A DNA stretch of 64,000 nucleotides. Origin: Phytoactinopolyspora halophila. Its GTDB lineage: Bacteria; Actinomycetota; Actinomycetes; Jiangellales; Jiangellaceae. Of this stretch, positions 19,250 through 28,563 are shown one piece after another. The position numbers were made by a program, and so were the translations under genes. The stretch covers positions 347,465 through 411,464 of the forward strand of contig NZ_QMIG01000003.1 of NCBI RefSeq assembly GCF_003287285.1, read 5' to 3'. Positions within the stretch are counted from its first letter, which is position 1. Each line of letters opens with the position of its first letter. Under the pieces are notes generated by a model. The model saw nothing but the letters and a program-made list of their open reading frames with translations. It was not told where the DNA came from and did not search any database.

Positions 19250-21151
19250 ATGGCCGAGACCGGCGCACGCAGCACGCTTCGTGCCGTACTCGTCGGCGGC
19301 GCGGCAACCGCGCTCACATTGCCGCTGGCCGGAGCGGCCGGCGAACCCGGCGACGGCACACCCGCTGCCGCGCAGGTGGACCAGCAAGCGGGCTCGTCAC
19401 GTGAGCCGACGAAGAGCATCGGCTTCTACGTGGGCAAGGACCTCACCGACGACGGCTCCGTGCTCCTGGGTGGTTTCGGACACGAGCCGTCGAGCCACTG
19501 GTTGGAGATCGTGCCACGACGCGAGTTTGCCGAAGGTGCGACCACCACGGTCGGCATCACCGACGAGGCGCGCATGCCGGGCGAGCTCATCGAGATTCCC
19601 CAGGCACGCGAGACCAACAAGTACATCACCTCGCACTATTCGGAGTTCGCCGGCTTTCCTGCCCCGCTGACCAACGGCGGGCTGAACGAGCACGGCGTCG
19701 CCGCTCGCGACATCTGGTCCCCCAGCAGCGAGCGGCTGCTGGAGTTCACCGACGACGTGCAGACCGGGCCGAACTACAGCGATCTGTCCCGCATCGCGAT
19801 GGAACGTGCCAGCAGCGCGCGCGAGGCCGTGGAGATCGTCGGCTCGCTGATCGACGAGCACGGATATTCCAGCTACGGCGGCAACTCGCACCTGTTCGCC
19901 GACCAGGACGAGGGCTGGGTGCTGGTGAACTACGGCGGCAACCAGGGCTTGTGGGCGGCCGAACGGCTCGGCCCCGACGAAGCCCGGGTCTCGTTCCCCG
20001 GCTACCTCAACCCCTTCCCGGTGGACTTCCAGGACCACCCCGATGAGTACCTCGCGTCGGACAACTTCATCGACTTCGCGGTGGAACAGGGCTGGTTCGA
20101 CCCCGACGAGAGCGACGAGTTCGACCCGCACGAGGTCTACGGCGGGCTCCTGCCACACGACCGGCAGGTCAGCGAGACCCATCCCGCCGGCTACAACATG
20201 CAAGGCGAGCTCGAAGAGGAACTGGCCGAGGAACTCGCGCCGGTGTCTCTGCAAGACATGATGGCCTACGTCCGTGACCCGCGCTGGTCGCATGATCGGT
20301 CCGGATACGGCCAGGTGGCGCAGCTTTCCGACGTGAAGCATCCAGAGCTAAACAAGCTGTGGACGGCCGTCACGGGAGCGGTGACGACACCATACGTCCC
20401 GATCTACATCGGGGCGGAGGACGTGCCACCGGAGTTCAAGCAGCACCGGTACATGACCAAGGGCGCGGCCGCGGAGTGGCTGGCCGCCGATTACGCCCCG
20501 TTGGAGGCGACCCGGTATGCCACGCGCACGTTCAAGCGGCTCATGTACCACACCTGCGAGGATCCAGAGACGTTCCTGCAGCCGGTGACCGCGGAGATCG
20601 AGGAATTCGAGCGTGACCTGCTGCGCGAGCAGGAGCGGATCGAGCGGCGGGCGCAGGCTCGGCTGCGCTCCGGCCGCGAGGAACTCGGCCGCGAGCTGCT
20701 CACCGACTACGTCGGCGAACGCCTGCTCGACGCCCTGGAACTGGGCGAGGAGGTCGTGAGCGCGGTCGAGGAGCGCACCCGCGAGGACTCGGGCATCCGG
20801 TTGCCGAGCGGGCGCGAGCTCCCCGGCGAGACCTTCCGGGCGGAAAGCCAGAGCATGAACCGCGGCGGGCTCGACGGTGCGGCCAACGACATCGTGCATT
20901 GCTACCGCGAGGCTCTCGACGACTACCCGCGCGAACACGGCGCCTACTCCGACCAGGCCGGTGACCTGCTCGGACGGGACAAGCCCGGGAAGCCTGGACG
21001 GCCCGGCGAGCTGAGCGAGCTGGGCGGCGTCGGCGCCGATGTCGATCCGGAGTCACTCCGTGACGCTCTGGACAGCGCCCGGCAGGAGCACGACCCTGAC
21101 GCCGATTGGGATGCCTTCGCCGATGCCGTTCAGCGCGAGCTCGACGACTAG
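19250..21151 (+). CDS. Secreted C69-family (PepD-like) peptidase homologue
   Basis: 633 aa. A signal peptide (residues 1-31, ending LAGAAG) directs export. The body matches C69 dipeptidases/acylases: VGKDLTDDGSVLLGG near the N-terminus, later GLNEHGVAARDIWS, YGGNSHLFADQDEGWV and the long acidic helical C-terminus. In the family the mature chain begins at a nucleophilic Cys (A-C-T-T-x-x-V-G-K); here the aligned residue is Ser (K-S-I-G-F-Y-V-G-K). The enzyme may use Ser or be inactive. Start chosen at ATG 19250 after AAAGGTGG. Confidence 0.82.
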   Translation: MAETGARSTLRAVLVGGAATALTLPLAGAAGEPGDGTPAAAQVDQQAGSSREPTKSIGFYVGKDLTDDGSVLLGGFGHEPSSHWLEIVPRREFAEGATTTVGITDEARMPGELIEIPQARETNKYITSHYSEFAGFPAPLTNGGLNEHGVAARDIWSPSSERLLEFTDDVQTGPNYSDLSRIAMERASSAREAVEIVGSLIDEHGYSSYGGNSHLFADQDEGWVLVNYGGNQGLWAAERLGPDEARVSFPGYLNPFPVDFQDHPDEYLASDNFIDFAVEQGWFDPDESDEFDPHEVYGGLLPHDRQVSETHPAGYNMQGELEEELAEELAPVSLQDMMAYVRDPRWSHDRSGYGQVAQLSDVKHPELNKLWTAVTGAVTTPYVPIYIGAEDVPPEFKQHRYMTKGAAAEWLAADYAPLEATRYATRTFKRLMYHTCEDPETFLQPVTAEIEEFERDLLREQERIERRAQARLRSGREELGRELLTDYVGERLLDALELGEEVVSAVEERTREDSGIRLPSGRELPGETFRAESQSMNRGGLDGAANDIVHCYREALDDYPREHGAYSDQAGDLLGRDKPGKPGRPGELSELGGVGADVDPESLRDALDSARQEHDPDADWDAFADAVQRELDD

Positions 21152-21177
21152 GTGCAGCACCCCGCCCACCTCCACCC

Positions 21178-21234
21178 CCGCTGATCATGAACACTTACCG
21201 ACCACATAGGTCTATAAGTGTTCATGATCAGCGG
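21178..21234 (-). repeat. Palindromic element family 1, copy 2
   Basis: 57-bp palindromic element, the same length as copy 1 at 12819-12875 but in opposite orientation. Arms are CCGCTGATCATGAACACTTA and its complement. The loop, read on the minus strand, has ACCTATGTGGTCG against ACCTATGTAGTCG in copy 1. Its right arm supplies the stop codon of the DUF998 gene (21228-21230). Confidence 0.92.
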
Positions 21235-22019
21235 AACGAGCCGGTGATCGAGGCTTCGGAATGGCGATCGGCGCGGTTGTTCAACCGTCTCACCGGCGGC
21301 ATCGTGAACGCCGAGCGGTACAGGTGGACGCCCAGCGTGCTGACCCAGATACATGCCACGACGGCGATCGCTCGCTGAATCGCCCCCAGCCAGTGGGGCA
21401 GCACCTCGGTGCTCATCAGCGTGAAGAGTACGAGGGTGACGATGCCGCTGGAGACGGATGGCAGCTGCATGCGACGCCACGCGTCATAGCGCCCGACACT
21501 CCACGAGATCAACAATTGGGAGCCTCCGGCGATCAGGAACGTCGCCACGCTCGCCACGTCGTGCACCTCGTGGTACAGCGAGACGTCGCCCGTGCTGACC
21601 TTGGCGGAACAGACCGGGAATTGCAGGCCGCAATCGTGCCGGACCGAACCGATGACGATCACGCCGAGGCCGCTCAGCATGACGCCCAGGGACCCGGCCC
21701 TGCCCAGCGAGTCCGGCAGCACGTAAAGCAACCCGGCGCCCAGCGACAGCACGCCGATGCCGAACATCACCAGGGCCAGAATCACGATCCAGGGGTGAGC
21801 CGCGTCGACCGCGGCCAATGAGCTGATGTAGTCGCTGCGCGGATCGTAGCGTTCCTGTACCGCACCCGCGATCAGCCAGCCGAGGGTGAAGACCAACGCC
21901 CCGCCGACCGACGACACCACCAGCCAGGTGGACAACACCCGCCGTCGCGATGGGTCGGCCAGCAACATAGCCATGGATTCGCGCTCACTCCGCTCGCCGG
22001 CATCCCCCGTCTGCGGCAT
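21228..22019 (-). CDS. DUF998 family integral membrane protein
   Basis: About 263 aa with seven or so hydrophobic segments. The early YDPRSDYISSLAAVDAAHPW motif, glycine-rich helices and HEVHDVASVATFLIA fit the DUF998 family, whose function is unknown. Start is uncertain: ATG 22019 (after GGGGAAC) is preferred, and ATG 21974 is the alternative. The TGA and the last codons lie inside a repeated palindromic element, so the element has probably replaced or trimmed the original 3' end. Confidence 0.78.
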   Translation of the reverse strand: MPQTGDAGERSERESMAMLLADPSRRRVLSTWLVVSSVGGALVFTLGWLIAGAVQERYDPRSDYISSLAAVDAAHPWIVILALVMFGIGVLSLGAGLLYVLPDSLGRAGSLGVMLSGLGVIVIGSVRHDCGLQFPVCSAKVSTGDVSLYHEVHDVASVATFLIAGGSQLLISWSVGRYDAWRRMQLPSVSSGIVTLVLFTLMSTEVLPHWLGAIQRAIAVVACIWVSTLGVHLYRSAFTMPPVRRLNNRADRHSEASITGSFR

Positions 22020-22119
22020 CTGGACGTTCCCCAGGCCACGACGGCTCGGCCACGCTGCCGACCGCACGAGCTATGCCCGAAGACCGCAGATTACGGAATC
22101 ATAACATGCGAATCACTTT

Positions 22120-23982
22120 TCATGACATATCGCCTGGAGTGGCGGATTCCACGTCGCGCACCGCTCCCCTGTCGGCCGAGGTCACCCACGTGGCGTAGGC
22201 CCGCAAAGCCGGCGACACGGGACGCTTGCGATCTTCGGGTCGGTACCCACCCGTGGCCTCCACATGCGCGCGCCGAGCGCGCAGCGTCTCCTCGGAGACG
22301 TGCAGTGTGATCGCGCGCCGCGGTATGTCGATGGTGATCTCGTCGCCGTCCTCGACGAGAGCGATGGCCCCGCCCGCTGCCGCCTCCGGCGAGACGTGCC
22401 CCACGGACAGGCCCGAGGTCCCGCCGGAGAAGCGGCCGTCGGTGACCAGCGCGCAGGCCGCGCCGAGACCGCGGCCCTTCAGATACGCCGTGGGATAGAG
22501 CATCTCCTGCATCCCCGGCCCGCCCCGCGGTCCCTCGTAGCGAATCACGACGACGTCACCGGCGGCGACCCGCTTGCCCAGAATCGCGTCGACGGCTTCC
22601 TCCTGCGACTCCACCACCACGGCGGGTCCGGTGAAGGTGAGGATGGACTCGTCGACTCCCGCCGTCTTCACGACGCAGCCGTCGTCGGCGAGATTCCCGC
22701 GCAGCACCGCCAAGCCGCCGTCCGGCGTGTACGCGTGCGCGATGTCACGAATGCAGCCCTGGTGGGAATCGAGATCGAGGTCCTGCCAGCGGCGCGACTG
22801 GGAGAAGGCCCGGGCCGACGGCTCGCACCCGGGTGCGGCGTGGAACAGCTCGACGGCGGCGGCCGACGGTGCGGCACCCCGGATGTCCCACTCGGCCAGC
22901 CAGGACTCCAGGGTGTCGGCATGAACGCTGCCCACGTCCGTGTTGAGCAGCTGGGCTCGATGGAGCTCTCCAAGCAGTGCCGGGATGCCGCCGGCGCGGT
23001 GGACGTCTTCGATGAGATAGCTGCCGTTCGGGGCAACCTTGCACAGGCACGGCACGCGCCGCGAGAGGGCGTCGATGTCGTCGAGCGTGAAACCCAGACC
23101 GGCCTCGTGAGCGGCGGCGAGCAAATGCAGGACGGTGTTGGTGGAGCCGCCCATGGCGATGTCCAGGCACATGGCGTTCTCGAACGCCTCCCGCGAGGCG
23201 ATGTTGCGTGGCAGCGCCCGCCCGTCGTCCCCGTCGTAGTACCGGCGTGCAAGCTCGACGACGCTGTGTCCGGCCTTCTCGTACAGGTCCCGGCGTGCGG
23301 TGTGCGTGGCCAGTGTCGTGCCGTTGCCCGGCAGCGCCAGCCCGAGCGCTTCCGTGAGGCAGTTCATCGAATTCGCCGTGAACATGCCGGCACACGAACC
23401 GCACGTCGGGCAGGCGTTCTGTTCCATGCGCGTGAGGTTCTCGTCCGAGACCGTATCGGCGACGGCGCCGGAGACCACGCTGATGAGGTTGAGCCCCTTC
23501 TGCACGGTCCCGTCGACGAGCGTCGCCGTACCACCCTCCATGGGCCCGCCGGAGACGAACACCGTGGGAACGTTCAGCCGCAACGCCGCCATGAGCATCC
23601 CGGGGGTGATCTTGTCGCAATTGGACAGGCACACGAGAGCGTCCGCGCAGTGCGCCTCGACCATGTACTCGATCGAGTCCGCGATCAGGTCCCGCGACGG
23701 CAGCGAGTAGAGCATGCCGCCGTGACCCATGGCGATACCGTCGTCAACCGCGATCGTGTTGAACTCGCGCGGGATGCCCCCTGCGGCCGAGATCGCGTCG
23801 GCGACGATGCGGCCCACCGGCTGCAGGTGTGTATGTCCGGGCACGAACTCGGCGAAGCTGTTCGCCACCGCGACGATCGGCTTGCCGAAGTCGTCGCCGT
23901 CGACGCCAGCCGCGCGCAACAGGGCGCGCGCGCCGGCCATGTTGCGGCCATGAGTGACAGTCTGGGAACGAAGTGCAGGCAT
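22120..23982 (-). CDS. ilvD: Dihydroxy-acid dehydratase
   Basis: 620 aa cytoplasmic iron-sulfur dehydratase of branched-chain amino-acid biosynthesis, converting 2,3-dihydroxy-isovalerate and -methylvalerate to the 2-keto acids. Family blocks are visible: [49 protein letters not shown] (cluster-ligand Cys) and GRFSGGTSG. Start chosen at [14 protein letters not shown] because this is where family similarity begins; ATG 24012 is an alternative. Divergent from an XRE regulator. Confidence 0.95.
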   Translation of the reverse strand: MPALRSQTVTHGRNMAGARALLRAAGVDGDDFGKPIVAVANSFAEFVPGHTHLQPVGRIVADAISAAGGIPREFNTIAVDDGIAMGHGGMLYSLPSRDLIADSIEYMVEAHCADALVCLSNCDKITPGMLMAALRLNVPTVFVSGGPMEGGTATLVDGTVQKGLNLISVVSGAVADTVSDENLTRMEQNACPTCGSCAGMFTANSMNCLTEALGLALPGNGTTLATHTARRDLYEKAGHSVVELARRYYDGDDGRALPRNIASREAFENAMCLDIAMGGSTNTVLHLLAAAHEAGLGFTLDDIDALSRRVPCLCKVAPNGSYLIEDVHRAGGIPALLGELHRAQLLNTDVGSVHADTLESWLAEWDIRGAAPSAAAVELFHAAPGCEPSARAFSQSRRWQDLDLDSHQGCIRDIAHAYTPDGGLAVLRGNLADDGCVVKTAGVDESILTFTGPAVVVESQEEAVDAILGKRVAAGDVVVIRYEGPRGGPGMQEMLYPTAYLKGRGLGAACALVTDGRFSGGTSGLSVGHVSPEAAAGGAIALVEDGDEITIDIPRRAITLHVSEETLRARRAHVEATGGYRPEDRKRPVSPALRAYATWVTSADRGAVRDVESATPGDMS

Positions 23983-24025
23983 GCCTCCATTGCCGCACCG
24001 GCCCCGCGTCATCGGAAGATGGCGG

Positions 24026-24039
24026 CACTACTAGTAGTG
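24026..24039. promoter_or_regulatory. 14-bp perfect palindrome between ilvD and the XRE regulator
   Basis: CACTACTAGTAGTG, perfectly symmetric, just 20 bp upstream of the XRE-type regulator start and 44 bp upstream of ilvD. Position and symmetry suggest an autoregulatory site. MmyB-like regulators often sit beside the gene they control. Confidence 0.6.
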
Positions 24040-24058
24040 GCGGTAATAGGATTCCGGC

Positions 24059-24892
24059 GTGGGACAGGACACCGAACGACGCCGCGAACTCGGCGACTTC
24101 TTGCGCAAACGTCGCGCGGAACTGGTGCGTGCCGACTTCCAGCTGCCACCCGTGGGGCGCACCCGCGTCACCGGGCTACGCCGCGAAGAGATCGCCTATC
24201 GCGCCGGTGTGAGCGTCACCTGGTACACCTGGCTCGAACAGGGGCGCGAGATCAACCCCTCACGCCAGGTGCTGGACTCGATCGCACGCAACATGCGGCT
24301 CTCGGTAGCAGAGCACGAGTACGTGCTCTCGCTCGCCGGCTACGCTCCGAACCATTCCACCGAGCTCGCTCCGGTGGCGGCCCCCGCACACCTGCAGCGC
24401 CTCCTCGACGCGCAGGGCGACGCACCCGCATTCGCGGTGTCCCCCGACTGGACCATTGCCGCCTGGAATGCCGCCTACGAGGCCCTCTACCCCAACGTTG
24501 CCACGGTGGCGCCGGAGCAGCGGAACCTGCTCTGGCTGATCTTCACCGACCCCTACGTCCGGCAGATGCTGCCCGACTGGGAAGTCACCAGCCGCCACTT
24601 CGTCGCCGAGTATCGCGCCGAAGCCGGCCCGTCACTCGGCCACCCCGCACACGTCACGCTCGTCGGCCGATTGCTCGACGAAAGTCCCGAGTTCGCCCGC
24701 GCCTGGGAAGAACACCGGATCGAGCGATTCGCCTCCCGCGAGCGGCGCTTTCACCATCCCGACGTCGGGGACCTCCTGTTCGAACACCACCGGCTGATTC
24801 CCTCCGACGTTCCCGACGTCCACGTCGTCGTCTACGTTCCACAACCAGACTCCGCGACGCGCACGAGGATGCGAACGCTCACCCGTCCATGA
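24059..24892 (+). CDS. XRE-family regulator with MmyB-like ligand-binding domain
   Basis: 277 aa. The N-terminal XRE helix-turn-helix (GLRREEIAYRAGVSVTWYTW LEQG region, residues 40-63) is followed by an MmyB-like PAS-type domain with the family marks WTIAAWNAAYEALYP and NLLWLIFTDPYVRQMLPDWE. The C-terminus has FHHPDVGDLLFEHH. Such regulators sense small hydrophobic ligands. GTG start. Divergent from ilvD across a 14-bp palindrome. Confidence 0.92.
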   Translation: MGQDTERRRELGDFLRKRRAELVRADFQLPPVGRTRVTGLRREEIAYRAGVSVTWYTWLEQGREINPSRQVLDSIARNMRLSVAEHEYVLSLAGYAPNHSTELAPVAAPAHLQRLLDAQGDAPAFAVSPDWTIAAWNAAYEALYPNVATVAPEQRNLLWLIFTDPYVRQMLPDWEVTSRHFVAEYRAEAGPSLGHPAHVTLVGRLLDESPEFARAWEEHRIERFASRERRFHHPDVGDLLFEHHRLIPSDVPDVHVVVYVPQPDSATRTRMRTLTRP

Positions 24893-25335
24893 CGCTCGCC
24901 GAACCAGCGGATATCGCACAGCTTTCTGGCCGGGCATCGCCCGTTCCGGCCGGGCATCGCCGCTCTCACAGGGACACCCGCCGCGAGAGCCCGGTCACGT
25001 GCGTCAGCGACGTGTCGTTGCCGGTCGTTACGGAATTCCACGCCAGTCGCGGTGCATGGGCCGGGTACGGACCGAGGTGGACCTCTCGGCCGCCGCACTA
25101 CTGCCCGTCAGCGTGGCCTACCAGCGGGCCACCCGGCGACACGTCGGTTCGGCCGACAGTTTGCCCGACATCCCGAGTGTCGTACGGACCGTACTCCCGA
25201 CGCTCACCTGAGCCAATGCAGGACGGGGGCTCCTGCGGTATCACGTCTCCCGCGAGGCACTGCCACAACGTGAGAGATGAGAACCGACATTATCGAGGTG
25301 ATGGTCACGACAATGTCGGTTCTTTACAGCTCGTG
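24893..25335. other. Intergenic stretch with short direct repeat, no supported gene
   Basis: 440 bp without convincing coding. It contains a direct repeat CCGGGCATCGCC at about 24931 and 24950 and ends with a hairpin that probably terminates the facing transcripts. Short open frames here show no family signal. Confidence 0.5.
25280..25323. terminator. Hairpin terminator after the anti-sigma-like gene
   Basis: AGAACCGACATTATCG (25280-25295) pairs with CGACAATGTCGGTTCT (25308-25323) with one mismatch and a 12-nt loop. On the plus strand it is followed by TTAC. It lies 12 bp from the stop of the minus-strand gene and faces the regulator from the other side. Confidence 0.65.
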
Positions 25336-26433
25336 TTATCTCGACTCGGGATGCCCCTCGTCCACGTCGCTTTCGAGAATCTCGGCCGCCCGCCGGAGAA
25401 TGACCTCCTTCTCCTCAGCGATCCGGGCGAACGTCTCGGCATCCGCCTCGATCATTTCCGCCTGGATCTCGGACTCCACCTCGAACCACACGTGGACGAG
25501 ACCGGTGCGTTCCTGGCACCGCACATCCGCGAGGGCGATCTCGATCTCCTCCGGCGTCACTTCCGTCCTATTGATGTCAAGCTCGGTCGGAAACTCGCCA
25601 GGTCTCTCCCTGCCATGTCCTTCCTCGGCCATACAGGCCGACCACTCTGCGATGACCTCCTGCACACGTTCATCCTCACGGGAGCGGACATAGCTCTCGC
25701 CCAAGCCGTCGACGGCTTCCGGTGGCCGGAAACCCCCCACCCGATAGAACGTGGCATCGCCGGCGAGCTCGGTATCCGCGTCGCCGAGGCATCCTTCCCG
25801 CTCCTCACCGAGCGGTCCGCTTCCCCCGAGAGCGTGTCGTTCCTCCTCGCTCGCGTCGGGTTCCGGGGGGTCGGACATCAGCTCACCGTCCGGGGTGACA
25901 CTTTGATATCCGTGCTCGCGCGCGACATCTCGCTCATACACGAAGGCGTAGCGGCGGTGCAGCTCGCTGGCGAACGACAGGCCGGAACGACGCGGCGGTT
26001 CCCAGGCAAAGCCTTGCTCTTGCATGCACTCCTGAACCAACTGATCATGTGCACGCCGAAGCAGCAGACCTTCGTCCACCGACATCATGTACTCCTCGAC
26101 CGGCAAGCTCAGCGAATCGGTGATCGACTCCTCCCCCGTCGACTCGTCCTCGAGCGATCGGCCGTCATCTCCGTCATCGGCGGCGACGCCGCCATCGCCA
26201 TCGTGCGCGGTGGCGACATCGCCACCATCATCGCCACGATCCATCAGCTGCGGAACGGCCAACGCCGCGCTGGCAGCCCCGACGACGATCGCCACGCTGC
26301 CGCTGGCGACTTTCGCCACATATCGCCGGCGCATCCGCCGGCCACGAGCCATACCGCCAGCCACCAGATCATCGATCGGTGGATCCACGGTGCTCGCCGC
26401 CGCGCGCATGGCCTGTTTGAGCTCTTCCTCCAT
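25336..26433 (-). CDS. Membrane-anchored acidic protein, probable anti-sigma partner
   Basis: 365 aa. A short cytoplasmic N-terminus with a basic RGRRMRRR stretch is followed by one membrane helix at about residues 40-62, then a highly acidic extracytoplasmic domain with paired Cys (CMQEQGF and CMAEEGHG) and a coiled-coil-like C-terminus. No named family is recognised beyond this pattern. The gene follows an ECF sigma factor by 25 bp on the same strand, so a role in holding or sensing for that sigma factor is inferred. Start at ATG 26433. Confidence 0.7.
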   Translation of the reverse strand: MEEELKQAMRAAASTVDPPIDDLVAGGMARGRRMRRRYVAKVASGSVAIVVGAASAALAVPQLMDRGDDGGDVATAHDGDGGVAADDGDDGRSLEDESTGEESITDSLSLPVEEYMMSVDEGLLLRRAHDQLVQECMQEQGFAWEPPRRSGLSFASELHRRYAFVYERDVAREHGYQSVTPDGELMSDPPEPDASEEERHALGGSGPLGEEREGCLGDADTELAGDATFYRVGGFRPPEAVDGLGESYVRSREDERVQEVIAEWSACMAEEGHGRERPGEFPTELDINRTEVTPEEIEIALADVRCQERTGLVHVWFEVESEIQAEMIEADAETFARIAEEKEVILRRAAEILESDVDEGHPESR

Positions 26434-26458
26434 ACTCACCGTGATCACCTCTGTCTGG

Positions 26459-26974
26459 TCAGGCCGACCGATGAAGCGCGGACATGTCCCCAACACCGCT
26501 GTCTCCCAGTGCGGCACGCAATCGTTGCAGCGCACGGAAGCTGCGCGACTTCACGGCACCTGGCGAGAGATCGAGCTCCGCGGCCGTCTCCTCGACGCTG
26601 CGGTCTTCCCAGTAGCGCGACACCAACACGGCCCGATCCTTCGCATCGAGCTCGGCCAGGCCATCCAGCAGCGTGAGCCGCAACGCGACATCGCCGTCGT
26701 ATGTCGCGCTCTCCGGCACCGTCTCCGCTGGCTGCTCACCCGAACTCCGTCGCCGTCGATGCGACAGATACGTCCGCATCAACACGGTTCGGGCATACGC
26801 GATGGGCTCCTCGATCTGATCCAGCCGCCCCCATCGGCGAAAGACTTTGCCCAGCGTCTCCTGCACCAGGTCCTCCGCAAGGTGCCAATCACCGGTCAGC
26901 AGCCAAGCCGTACGGAACAGCGGGCCGCTGCACGCTGCCGCGAAGTCCCCGAAGCCTTCCGTACCGCTACTCAC
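26459..26974 (-). CDS. SigE-family ECF RNA polymerase sigma factor
   Basis: 171 aa. Region 2 shows LFRTAWLLTGDWHLAEDLVQ and region 4 shows VLVSRYWEDRSVEETAAELD followed by SPGAVKSRSFRALQRLRAAL, the pattern of the actinobacterial SigE-type ECF group. It directs polymerase to stress or envelope promoters. GTG start with GGGAGTG upstream. Transcribed with a downstream single-pass membrane protein that is probably its regulator. Confidence 0.92.
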   Translation of the reverse strand: MSSGTEGFGDFAAACSGPLFRTAWLLTGDWHLAEDLVQETLGKVFRRWGRLDQIEEPIAYARTVLMRTYLSHRRRRSSGEQPAETVPESATYDGDVALRLTLLDGLAELDAKDRAVLVSRYWEDRSVEETAAELDLSPGAVKSRSFRALQRLRAALGDSGVGDMSALHRSA

Positions 26975-27128
26975 CCGGCCACTCCCTCCGTCGTTCTCTC
27001 CCCTGTTGACGCGATGGGCACGCCATCACGTTTCACCCGGACGAGAACCGCATATGAGTGTCGCACGGGAGCACACTGACACGATCTGACCCGCGACATT
27101 GTCGGGCGAGATGGGTAATGTCCGGAAC

Positions 27129-27773
27129 ATGAGCGAGTTGTTACAGCACGTCGACGTCCAAGCAGAACTCCCCGGCTGGCGCGTGCTCCTGGACAGGGTC
27201 CACGCCACCTTCCGCACCGGATCGTTCGCCAAGGGCGCGGAATTCATCGCCAGGATCACCGAGCTGGCCGAGGACGCCAACCACCATCCCGATGTCGATC
27301 TCCGATATCCCGCCGTTCACATCAGCCTGATCAGTCATGACGTCGGTGGCTTGACCATGCGTGACATCAATCTGGCACGACAGATCTCCCAGCTTGCCGA
27401 AGAGCTCGGCATCCAACCCGATCTGCACCGGCCACAGGCAACCGAAATCGCGATCGACGCCCTTGACATCTCGAGTGTCAAGCCGTTCTGGCAGGCGGTC
27501 TTCGGGTACCAGGACAAGGGAGAGGGCGACCTCGTCGATCCGCTCGGCATCGGCCCTGCCATCTGGTTCCAGCAGATGGACGAGCCCCGGCCGCAGCGCA
27601 ACCGCATCCACATCGACGTCACCGTCCCTCACGACGTCGCCGAGGAGCGCATGGCGGCGGCCATCGACGCGGGCGGGCACCTCGTGTCCGACGACGCGGC
27701 ACCGGCCTTCTGGGTGCTCGCCGACGCCGAAGGCAACGAGGCATGCATCTGCACCTGGCAGGGCCGCGCCTAG
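27129..27773 (+). CDS. Pterin-4a-carbinolamine dehydratase - VOC domain fusion
   Basis: 214 aa, two domains. Residues 1-95 match pterin carbinolamine dehydratase: GWRVLLDRVHATFRTGSFAK, the active-site EDANHHPDVDLRYPAVHISL and THD-like SHDVGGLTMRDINLARQIS. Residues 100-214 form a VOC/glyoxalase-like half (ATEIAIDALDISSVKPFW, then RIHIDVTVPHD). Such fusions occur in actinobacteria, where no phenylalanine hydroxylase need be present, so the real substrate is unclear. Start chosen at MSELLQHVDV by family alignment; two upstream ATGs in frame are possible. Confidence 0.85.
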   Translation: MSELLQHVDVQAELPGWRVLLDRVHATFRTGSFAKGAEFIARITELAEDANHHPDVDLRYPAVHISLISHDVGGLTMRDINLARQISQLAEELGIQPDLHRPQATEIAIDALDISSVKPFWQAVFGYQDKGEGDLVDPLGIGPAIWFQQMDEPRPQRNRIHIDVTVPHDVAEERMAAAIDAGGHLVSDDAAPAFWVLADAEGNEACICTWQGRA

Positions 27774-27854
27774 GGAGCGACGAAGCACAGGAGCCGCGCC
27801 GCGCTACGGCCGGGGATGTGTCCTACGGGACGATCTCGTAGATGTCGATGCCCT

Positions 27855-27907
27855 TGCTGATCGTCAACGATCGCCGACATGGACGTGTACACGGCCGTCG
27901 ACGATCA
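27855..27907 (+). repeat. Dispersed element family 3, copy 1
   Basis: 53-bp stretch with end arms TGATCGTCAACG and CGTCGACGATCA (one mismatch) around CATGGACGTGTACAC. The same 53-bp stretch occurs at 59199-59251 with 42 of 53 positions identical. Both copies are next to gene ends. Confidence 0.72.
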
Positions 27908-27969
27908 CACGGGCGTCGACGGCACAATTGGCATGGCCGGCCGGGCGCCGTCGCGCGATGCTGTGCCGC

Positions 27970-28560
27970 ATGATCGCACCGGAACCGAAGGCGGATCTGC
28001 ACCGCTACCTGCAGGTCGCTCGTGACGTCATGCTGTGGAAGCTGGACGGGCTCTCGGAGTACGACGCCCGTCGCCCCCTGACCCCGACGGGGACCAACCT
28101 GCTGGATATGGTCAAGCACCTGGCCACCGTCGAGGCGGGCTACTTCGGCATCACCTTCGGCAGACCGTTCGACGAGCCGCTGCCCTGGATCGAGGACGAC
28201 GCCGAGGACAACGCGGACATGTGGGCCACCGCCGACGAGTCACGCGACGACATCGTGGGGCTGTATCGCCGGGTGTGGGCGCACGCCGACACGACCATCA
28301 CCATGCTGGACCTGGATTCGTCCGGCCGCGTGCCGCACTGGCCGGACGAGCGCAGCGACGTGACCCTGCACCGGATTCTCGTTCACATGATCGCTGAGAC
28401 GCACCGGCACGCCGGCCATGCCGACATCCTCCGAGAACTCATCGACGGTGCCGTCGGGATGCGCATCGACAACGACAACATTCCCCCGGCCGAGCAGCAA
28501 TGGTGGGACGGCTACCGCAACCGGCTGGAGCGGGCGGCACGTGACGCCGAGGATGCATGA
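27970..28560 (+). CDS. DinB-family protein (DUF664-like)
   Basis: 196 aa four-helix-bundle protein. The mid helix carries LLDMVKHLATVEAGYF, and the C-terminal helix has HRILVHMIAETHRHAGHADI, which together supply the His triad that binds a divalent metal in DinB-like enzymes. Some relatives are mycothiol-dependent transferases. WPDERSDVTL and a late WWDGYRNRLE also fit. Start at ATG 27970; ATG 27958 is possible. No clear ribosome site is present for either. Confidence 0.85.
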   Translation: MIAPEPKADLHRYLQVARDVMLWKLDGLSEYDARRPLTPTGTNLLDMVKHLATVEAGYFGITFGRPFDEPLPWIEDDAEDNADMWATADESRDDIVGLYRRVWAHADTTITMLDLDSSGRVPHWPDERSDVTLHRILVHMIAETHRHAGHADILRELIDGAVGMRIDNDNIPPAEQQWWDGYRNRLERAARDAEDA

Positions 28561-28563
28561 CAG

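Noticed and set aside
22264..26676. Very long plus-strand open frame opposite ilvD and beyond
   Set aside because: It runs antisense to ilvD, through the XRE gene in another frame, and across the sigma-factor genes. Its product is Arg/Pro/His-rich with no family signal. GC-rich third positions give few stops on the opposite strand.
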